Assembly (NCBI GenBank): GCA_963662175.1
Contig: OY759215.1
Coordinates: forward strand, 24,417,079-24,481,078
DNA: 64,000 bases
From: Aradus depressus
Lineage: Eukaryota > Arthropoda > Insecta > Hemiptera > Aradidae
Direction of reading: 5' to 3'
Position 1 is the first letter of the stretch. Each line of letters opens with the position of its first letter. The position numbers were made by a program, and so were the translations under genes. Of this stretch, positions 56,257 through 64,000 are shown piece by piece. The notes under the pieces were generated by a model. It worked only from the letters and a program-made list of their open reading frames with translations. It did not search any database and was not told the DNA's origin.

Positions 56257-57772
56257 TAATTCTTGTCAGATTTGTATACCGGTTATAATGGTATTACACA
56301 TGCTCAATCAGTGAACGCTGTTATTTGTACAAAAGTGGAAGGACCGAATGAACCAGGAGCTAATACTCTTGTTTGTAAAACCTAAAATTAGACCCTTAAA
56401 ATTAATCCTTGCGGCAGGTCAGTGCAGGGTAAATTAGAAATGGTTTGTTTTGTTATAACAGGCTCCCCCTCCCTACCTCTCACAAAGTGGGACACTATTT
56501 TGACCCCCCTCCCCCTTTTCTACCTCCGTAACGAAACATTATTTTTGTTTTTACTATTAGACGTGCAATAATGAAAATGTATATATTTTTTCATGTAACA
56601 TTTTTTCAAGCTCTGGTTCGACACATAATTTAAGGACGGCCCTTAGTGAGAGAGAGGCCGTTGTTTTATGAACAGCGACTGAAGAAAATATAAAAATAAA
56701 TACATACAGAGTATAGAGAAGGAACAATGAGAAATAGTATCAGTATTTCGTAAAATGAAATTTAAAAAATAGTGCTACATTGGAGAAAAATAGAAATTAA
56801 TAATATATAGATATAAAAAAGAATAACATTAAAAAACATAAAATTAACAGCTTAATTATGAAGTAAAAAAATAACAAAAGTATCTACTATATGAATAAAA
56901 GAGAATATGAAAAAAAACAAAAAACAGTATATAGATGAGAAAAAAATAGATAGATTAATAAAAACGACTGTGAGCCTCTCCAAACAAACTAACGACAATT
57001 TAGATGGCCAATTATTTTTCCCATTGTAAAGTTGTACGGGAGTGGAATAGTAAGACACTAAACTCTAAATAACGAAAAACGTTTTATAAAATAAATAAAT
57101 TTTAACTCCCCCCTTTCTCCAAAATGCCTACAATTTTTGATCTCATCTCGTCTAATCCTTTCAAATTATATGCCACAAATTGTAAGAAAAATTGCTTCCT
57201 ACATATTTAAATTGTTCAATGCCACCTAGCCTATATTCTAATTGGAGCTATCTGTGAGTTAACCTGTAAGTTTCGTGAATATAAGTTCTAACATTAACAT
57301 AATTTCATGCAATCTATCCGATTAACACAGTTTATTTATACAAAACTCGAAAGAAAGTCGTAATTTCTGGCAAAAAAAAAGAAATTAACGTCTAAAATTA
57401 AATATAAACAGTTGGTTGACGAAGTGTTTTCACTCATATCGGTTAGAGTCCATGCTAATACTGTGTTTATGAAGGGAGTGGAAACCTGGCACAGATCCAA
57501 GTGCAGCTGAAGACCAATTTGAAATAGTCCTGCATACAGACTAAGTGACAATATGAGAACCAAGGGTAGTAACGGTTAGTTTAGTTTCACTGTAGAATTA
57601 GACAATACAAAAGTTAAGCTAGTTCTTTGTTTTTGTTTATTTTATTATTCTCCACATTACCCGAAAAAAATCGTATTAAAACGACAATATCTAGTTTATT
57701 AAGGCCTCAAAGTGACAACTAAACCTGATTTTATAAATTAATAATATCAAAATATGTGATGTGGCCATTACA

Positions 57773-58009
57773 GGGCTTTCATAAACCAATCACGCTTTTA
57801 CATACCACTCTCTCTCCCCTCTCAAATGCATTTCCTACTGGCATTACTAATGGGTATACGAAAATAATGCTTTGGCATCAGAGGTGTTCTTTCTTCTGAG
57901 AGTGTATTTCTTATACACACCAGTAATGTCAGTATGAAATGAATTTGAGAAGGGTGAGAGTGATCTGTAAAAGAGTGGTTGGTATAAGAAGTTCCTATAA
58001 AGGCCAAAT
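57773..58009. mobile_element. foldback/MITE-like element
   Basis: The left part (CCACTCTC..CCC.TCTCAAAT.CATTTC.TACTG.CATTACT) is repeated in inverse on the right (AGTAATGTCAGTATGAAATGAATTTGAGAAGGGTGAGAGTG). The arms are about 85 bp. A related single arm (AAAAGTGGTTGGTCTATAC) is at about 51250. Confidence 0.65.
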
Positions 58010-60384
58010 CACATAATATGTACATATTATGTATTTTTTTAAAAATAAAACACTACCTACTAATAACAATTTTTTTAAATTACATTACATACTTTGAAAT
58101 ATTTCTTACTGTAGGTAATTTATTTTTCATTATTTGAGGCGCTGTAACTTTGGCCGTTTTTTCCTATCTCAAATCTGAGGACAATAATAACGATTGGAAA
58201 TTTAATAAGGAATATTTTCGGTGCCAACCAATTTTTCGATAGGACTAACCGTTTTCGAGTCAATCAGTAAAACGTCTAAAAATATGTTTCAAAACGATAT
58301 TTCAGAACGGTTTTTGGCATGTATATCAAAAACCGGACGACCTGTAAAAAATCGTATTCATTGTAAAATGTGTTCTTTAGTATTTTCTACAACTTTTACT
58401 CCAAAAGATTTTTTATTAGGTCATAAATATATGCGGTAGCTTGAAAAATGTAATTAGGTCTTAAAGTAAAGTGGATCTAAGTTAGCATACATATGTGACT
58501 TCTTCATTCCACGTTTCAAGTTCATAGCTACAATTCTTTCTGCGTTAGAGCGCTGACAACTTTTCAATGACATATTCACACAAACACAGATGGGACATCA
58601 TAGCGAAAATGGTCCAAACATATTCAGGAGACGTTGAACGGGAAAATCCGTTGAAAACTCAATTTTGGATTTTTGCACGATAACAGTACTCTCTTATACT
58701 ATAAGAACGTAAAAATTGTAGATTAAATTTTTTTTTCCGGACACCAAAATGCTTTTTACAGAACACCCTTACATGCATACACATTAATTTTGTCCTAGGT
58801 ATTTGGAGGTTTAGTTATTTCATTATTCACTTCTGGTAGTAAGCCCATTTCAAGAGCCAACCTCTCATACCCGACCTACCTCATAGCTTAGCAACTAAAC
58901 TAAAATAATGTTTGCACCATCATTTAAAGATTTCGTAATAAATATGAAAGAGTTCGCTGCGAATGAATGATTTACCAAAATTTCAGACCAAGAAACAGTA
59001 GACAAGGACACTTACAAACATTATTATAAAAATTTTCAATATTGTCCAAAATGCATATAGCGACTTGTCAGAATCAAAATAACAATTTAGTAGAAAGGGG
59101 GAATTTTTCAATAAACACAAAAATATAAATAAAATAAAAAATGAGGAAAAAACACTGAAACTAAATATACTCCCCCTCGATAAAAATAAAGTTTAAATGC
59201 GTCATGACAGGATCGCATCCTTGGTTGAAATATTCCAAGTATACTATATTTTTCAAAAAATATCAAATAATTTTGTGTTTGGGGTGGGTCAAGTTGGTTA
59301 GACGTAAGGAAAACTGGAGTTGATGTGTCCTGTGTGTGGTTGGCCGGTGTCAGATGACCCATGTCACCGGTCAGCTATCTGCTCCCTTGGCACAGCACAT
59401 CAGATCACATCACATAGCCACTCTCAAAAATATCCCTCCACCCAAACTCATGATATACATAACTCTCAGTTGTCACTTTTCCTTCTATTTACTACCTTTA
59501 CTAATATATAATTATATATCCAGAGATATTTTATTTATTTCTGTAAATTGCATATACTTGGTCCCCTTTTCTTGCGCGAAATTGGAATTTGAGAAAGAGA
59601 GAGAATATATTCAATATTATTTTACAAATTGGTCAGTATACCAAACTGTCATGTTCTTGTTTATTTAGCTTTTACTCTCTTGTACTGTCAGCTAACATTA
59701 CATATTTACATTTTAAAATTGATGTACGTTTGGAAAAGTTTATTACTTATATAACGATAAAATTATGTGCAAAACGTTCGCCGAAATCTTTGAAACACTC
59801 CAAGATACTACGTACTTCGAATTTTAATCATATCTCCTTGATCACTGGTCGCAGTTTTGTAATCAAAGCGTCGTTAGATCTAAAAAAGTTGTAGTATTCA
59901 GCAAAAAAAAATATTAAAAAAATTAAATATTACTTATAACTCATTTTTGTAATTATATTTTTCAAGTTAATTTTTTGCAAATTTTTTTACATGTTTTTGT
60001 TCACTTTTAAATGCTCTTTAAAATGTTGCCAACAACTAAAGGCAACTCGTCGTAGTTTTGTAGATTTTTTTGTGTGTGCAACATCGTAGCGAATCTGCAC
60101 ATCTTGCGTCTCGCTTCAAGAAGAAGGAATAAACAATAATCAAAAAGATTTTTACTCATTTCTTCTGTCAAACAGAACCCTAACTAAACTAATGCTGGAG
60201 GAAGTCGAGGTTAAAAGAGGCCCTTTTCTGGGCCTAGCTGAATGTAAAAAACAAATTAATTGGTTATGCATTTTGGATAAAACAGAACAGTAAAAACAAC
60301 GAAAAATGTAATCTGTATAAACACAATTATTATTATATTATCAAAAAAGAGGGACATACTTCAACAAAACTTCATTTTTCAAAG

Positions 60385-60668
60385 ATTCAAGACCCGGCCG
60401 AAGCCCTTATTTTATTTTATCTGGGAGGTAAAAAAAAAAAACTTAAGCACTCCGTTCTTCGGATGGGACGTTAGGTGATGGTCCCGAACCTGCACGATGT
60501 CAGGTACTCCTTAAAGACCCCTAACCTAGATTAATAACAACTTAGGATAGGCAATATCTAGGACTCCCATAGCAAAGTCGGGTTCATGTCCACCAGAGTG
60601 ACGAAAAAGCGCTCTGGTAGTAGGCGATTTGACCTTTTAGTTGAAAGCCCTGGCATGAGTCATAACTG
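60385..60668 (+). repeat. tRNA-derived SINE, 5'-truncated
   Basis: It starts at box B (CAAGACCCGGCCGAAGCCC), then core TTCTTCGGATGGGACGTTAGG and 3' domain to GGCATGAGTCATAACT. A TA microsatellite follows its tail. Confidence 0.88.
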
Positions 60669-60671
60669 TAT

Positions 60672-60672
60672 A

Positions 60673-60745
<73 letters not shown>
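60672..60745. repeat. (TA)n microsatellite
   Basis: An almost uninterrupted TA tract of about 74 bp directly after the SINE tail; probably grown from the SINE's 3' simple sequence. Confidence 0.95.
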
Positions 60746-60747
<2 letters not shown>

Positions 60748-61669
60748 GAAATAATTGAATTTTGGATGTTTACTTTGAGATATAAACCGTTATTTATATT
60801 AGAGAATATTGTAATAAAATACTTCATAAAGAAAAAAATTCAAAACTACATATCTTGGTGTGTTTTTGCACACAATTCTATCAGAACAAGTTCTAGATTA
60901 TACCAAAATTTCAAAAAAATCCATAACGGAACTTTCAAATTATTATTTTATTGGCGTGGAATAGCTCATATATTTATTTTTTGTTTAACATAAACTGCTT
61001 TCCCTTCTTGATCCCCACTCCGGCACTGACAGGTTGATCAATTAGCAGTTAGTGTTACCATGTGTGGAGCTGCAACGTGTGACCTTGGAGCTGTCACAAG
61101 TCTGAGGAGTCTATTAGTCACCCAGTGAGGACTACTGACAGGCCATCTCAACATTTGTCAAGTGGCAGCAGTTGGAGCACTCAAAAAGAACAGCTGTTGG
61201 AACAGAGGCACCTCTCCAAGAACACATTCTAATAGCCCACCAAAATTCTTATACTCTTTGCTTTTTTTTTATATATTCCAACTAGCTCAGGAAAGATACA
61301 GGAAATGGGTGAACATTTTTAAACTTGAGGAATCTAGCGCTCATATTTTAAAGATGATTGTTAGTAAAGGATAGGAAGAACAGAGCGAAGGTGGTGGGCA
61401 CACATAACTCAGTGCTGGGATAATCCCTTTTTTCTTTTCCTATTTTTATAGCCTGATTTAATATTTAGAAAAAAGATATGGACGCTGGTGAGCTAATTTC
61501 AGCGCACTCAATGGCAAACTGGAAGAACTATCTAGCTGGCAAGTAACAGTGCCCAATTGCCGGAAATAGGGATCACATTTAGGGCTTTCAAAAAATTAGG
61601 AAATTCAAGAAAACTTTTCTGGTTAATTAATTTTTAAAAACCAATTAACCATAGGAATATTTTAAAATA

Positions 61670-62240
61670 AAAAAGTCGTCGGTGAATCACCGGCAATGAA
61701 CCTCCACAGAACGAATTAATCAATTAACGTTTCTCTCCCCCTCCAATAACAGTCGAAAGTGTGTGCTAATATTCAATAGTTGCCTTACATATGGGCTCCT
61801 AAATCTTCATATGTAATTCATTACATCGGCAGTTATTAAGGTTTTTGAATTGTGTCCCCCTCCTTTGAACCTTCCATTCGTCCGATAACGCTGAAAATCG
61901 ATAGGTATAATCCTTATGGGATTCTGGTCATACATACAAAATTTCGTGTCGATAAATTCATTATATCGACAGTTATTAGAGGTTTTGTGTTCCCTCCACC
62001 TAATCCCAACTCCCTTTGGTCGATTTGGCTGAAAATCAGTAGGTGTGGCTAAAAGGTTTTGGATCTACATACAAAATTTCGTCACATTTATTCTATCGGG
62101 AGGCACACACTGTTTTTTTTTTTTATTTGGAATCTGGTGGTGAGAAAATATGAAATTTCATTGAATACTCAGCATCGAATTTTTGACCGTTTACATAACT
62201 TCCCCTATACTTTGCATAGCTGAGGAAGTAAAAAAACTGT
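61670..62240 (+). repeat. subrepeat element family, near complete copy
   Basis: It begins AAAAGTCGTCGGTGAATCACCGGCAATG. Internal units are TTACATCGGCAGTTATTA (61823) and ATATCGACAGTTATTAG (61962), with matching CCCTTTGGTCGATTTGGCTGAAAATC. It ends CATAACTTCCCCTATACTTTGCATAGCTGAGGAAGTAAA. Non-coding. Confidence 0.78.
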
Positions 62241-62498
62241 CTAGTTCTTACTTAAATGTACGTTCAGACGTTTTCGCATGATGCCCAAACGCGCATATAC
62301 AAAGACATTTCCATATTACTAGGGAACAGATCGAGCTACAGATGCCTTACAGTCGTTATAAAGTTGTGTATAAGTTCTTCAATCTTCGGATATCTAAAAT
62401 TAACTGGTAGAAAAATTCTATTTGTGTTAGAATAAGTTAACCATATTTAGGTCAGAAAAAAATAAATAAAAGAAAAGGCGAGATTGCTATAAAAAGTG

Positions 62499-62504
62499 TT
62501 TATT
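62499..62504 (-). terminator. polyadenylation signal AATAAA
   Basis: The canonical hexamer on the minus strand, 49 nt past the TGA of the exon at 62631-62554. Its spacing supports that exon being a genuine 3'-terminal exon. Confidence 0.65.
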
Positions 62505-62553
62505 GATCAAACTAGAAAGACATGTAGTTTGTTTGATTCACAATCAAAGAGTA

Positions 62554-62631
62554 TCACATTTCATGAGGAGCCACTCCCCCATTAATAGCAGATTCCAAGG
62601 GTGGTGCCAAGTTGAGTCGGTTCGTCGGGGC
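62554..62631 (-). CDS. 3'-terminal coding exon of an unidentified gene
   Basis: The acceptor TCTCCAAATTCCAG is followed by a 25-codon frame beginning APTNRLNLAPPLES, ending PHEM and TGA. The exon is flanked by subrepeat elements but is itself unique, with higher GC. AATAAA follows 49 nt past the stop. I do not recognise the protein. Upstream exons lie above 62631, probably outside the window. If it is a separate gene, the WD40 gene's 5' end must lie between 53014 and 62500, unless the two are nested. Confidence 0.6.
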   Translation of the reverse strand, partial: APTNRLNLAPPLESAINGGVAPHEM

Positions 62632-62779
62632 CTGGAATTTGGAGATCACAACACAAACTATTAGCAGAGATGGAATAGGGACGGGTGTTGGAGTGGTTCA
62701 CAGCAGAAACAACCTAAGCAACACACATGTAATTAGAGCGGTTGCTTAACTCATTCTATAATGTCTGTCGGTAAACATG

Positions 62780-63795
62780 GAATTTCGGTGAAAAATAAAA
62801 AATTAATTTTGGTCGATTACTTAACTTCCCCTATACCTGGTTCTCTTGCTGGGAAAGTGACACTCGCAGAAAATAGGGGTCACATTTAAAGCCTTCAAAA
62901 ATCGGGAAATTCAAGTCTATTTTAGGTTTCATAATTATATTATTTTTTTGATAACATCATTTGGGGGGAGAGGGGAGGGGGGGGGCGCCCTATTTTTGGT
63001 TGTGTTATGATGTCCAATCAATTTCCATTGAAATATATTAATATTAACTTGATTTTTGTAATATTTTTAGTTAAGTCAAAATTTCAGAGTGACGGAGAAG
63101 TGGGATAGGGATAACATTTTCAATATTTGTAGTTTCGTATGTTTTTGTTCTTTTGAAACCAATAATTGTTATTTTGATAACTTCATTTATAATGAGTATG
63201 TATACTGCGACTCAGGACTCCTCTTTGCTGAAATAGAGTATATTTATTCACATTGTCATGCTGACAGTATCCTACTGAACAGTAGTTTATATATGAATCC
63301 AGAACTCTTAAACGACGACACCTACTGTTTTTCAGCCAAGTCGACCAAAGGGAAGAGGGGGATTAGGGGGGAGGCAAAAACTTTTAAAACGGCCCTTATA
63401 ATGAATGTATTGATATACAATTTCATATTCAAATTTTTAAATCCATAAGGGCATCAATTTTCGGAGGAATTCACAGAAGGAAAGGGAAGATCAGAGGGGG
63501 GCTCAACTCATAAACCACAATAACGAATGTATCGAATGAAATTTCATATTTAAATGAGAACATAACCTCAAATTTCAGCGATATCTGCCTAACTTAGAGG
63601 AGGGGGATTCAAGGGGGTTCAATTCAGAAACCCTAATAACTGCCGCTGTAATGAAGTTAATGACACAATCTTAAATGTGAGGATTTAGAAGCTCCATCTG
63701 CTGAATATTAGCGCAAACGGTCGACTGGTTTTGTAGAGCGAGCGACAAGTTAATTGGTTATGGAAGTACGTTGCTGATGATTCACCGACGAGTTC
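62780..63795 (-). repeat. subrepeat element family, inverted copy
   Basis: Reading the minus strand from 63795: ACTCGTCGGTGAATCATCAGCAACGTACTTCC, then GCGCTAATATTCAGCAGATGG, then several units with CATTACAGCGGCAGTTATTAGGGTTT and TTCGATACATTCGTTATTGTGG. It ends near 62780 with GGGGAAGTTAAGTAATCGACC. It is the same block order as 61670-62240, in opposite orientation. Confidence 0.75.
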
Positions 63796-64000
63796 TTTTT
63801 TTAATTAAATGTTTCTTTTGGTCGTAGACAAAAAAAAGTGTTTTTTTTTTTTTTTTATTAAAGGGCATGAATCTACGGAAACGACTATAAATACGACGAA
63901 ATACCTCAATTGTAGAGCATGACATTTTCTATTGATTAAGACTTTTTACAACGTTCTACAACTCACGAATGGTGGAATATGAGCAGCGTAGTAATTTTGG
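63796..64000. other. right window edge, no feature
   Basis: T-rich tract and unique AT-rich sequence; nothing recognised. Confidence 0.5.

Larger units (their letters stand above)
53015..62498. other. repeat-rich region, probably upstream introns of the WD40 gene
   Basis: It should hold further WD40 exons, unless the gene is nested or its first intron is very large, but I could not identify one by eye. Contents seen: two small foldback elements, a LINE remnant, three SINE or tRNA-like pieces, a 26-G run (54358-54383), a TA microsatellite and the start of a subrepeat element (61670). The GC-richer stretch 61020-61380 stays unexplained. Confidence 0.5.

Noticed and set aside
60586..60993. 135-codon frame with an Ile/Tyr repeat
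   Set aside because: Translation of a SINE tail and the TA microsatellite.
61020..61380. GC-richer stretch suggesting an exon (reads QLAQERYRKWVNIFKLEESSAHIL on plus)
   Set aside because: No matching splice signals or family on either strand; left unexplained rather than called.
63089..63448. 119-codon plus-strand frame
   Set aside because: It lies within a copy of the subrepeat element family; related units elsewhere are not open.

Overview
This is a window of AT-rich animal nuclear DNA. It has spliced genes with short exons and introns from under 100 bp to 15 kb, a metazoan-type tRNA-Pro, non-LTR retrotransposons (a jockey-type element and another LINE), a tRNA-derived SINE family and many foldback/MITE elements. 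An arthropod, probably an insect, fits best (jockey-type elements are most typical of arthropods). The order cannot be fixed from sequence alone.

Every host protein gene I could reconstruct lies on the minus strand. From right to left they are: (1) a 3'-terminal exon of an unidentified gene at 62554-62631 with its AATAAA signal; (2) the last four exons of a WD40-repeat protein, 53014 down to 31212, including a 15.2-kb intron packed with transposons; (3) a complete five-exon TMEM241-like (SLC35-type nucleotide-sugar transporter-like) gene, 31083 down to 25910, starting only 128 bp after the WD40 stop codon; (4) a gene whose exons encode a USP7-type MATH domain, a degenerate piece of the USP cysteine box and then 19 ankyrin repeats, 22295 down to 12789, 5' end missing; (5) a complete seven-exon PIGZ/SMP3 gene (GPI mannosyltransferase 4), 10651 down to 4687. 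Exon junctions were assigned by hand from splice consensus, reading phase and remembered family sequence. In each case all phases close.

Most of the remainder is repeats: about 15 copies or fragments of one SINE family on both strands; a full-length jockey element (43824-48180) with a 10-bp target duplication; a 5'-truncated second LINE with an intact RT ORF (32780-34912); older LINE debris; a 1413-bp long-TIR element with a perfect 8-bp target duplication (35633-37045); a family of elements with internal subrepeats; at least five small foldback elements; a 2.2-kb inverted duplication (48348-50508); and three minisatellites. The most striking minisatellite is 23 copies of a 75-bp unit that is itself a near-perfect hairpin, sitting in an intron of the MATH-ankyrin gene.

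The genes show no sign of working as one pathway. PIGZ (GPI anchor mannosylation in the ER) and TMEM241 (predicted Golgi sugar-nucleotide transport) both concern glycosylation, but nothing here links them functionally. The best candidate for something undescribed is the MATH-ankyrin gene, which looks like a USP7 paralogue whose protease domain has been replaced by an ankyrin array.
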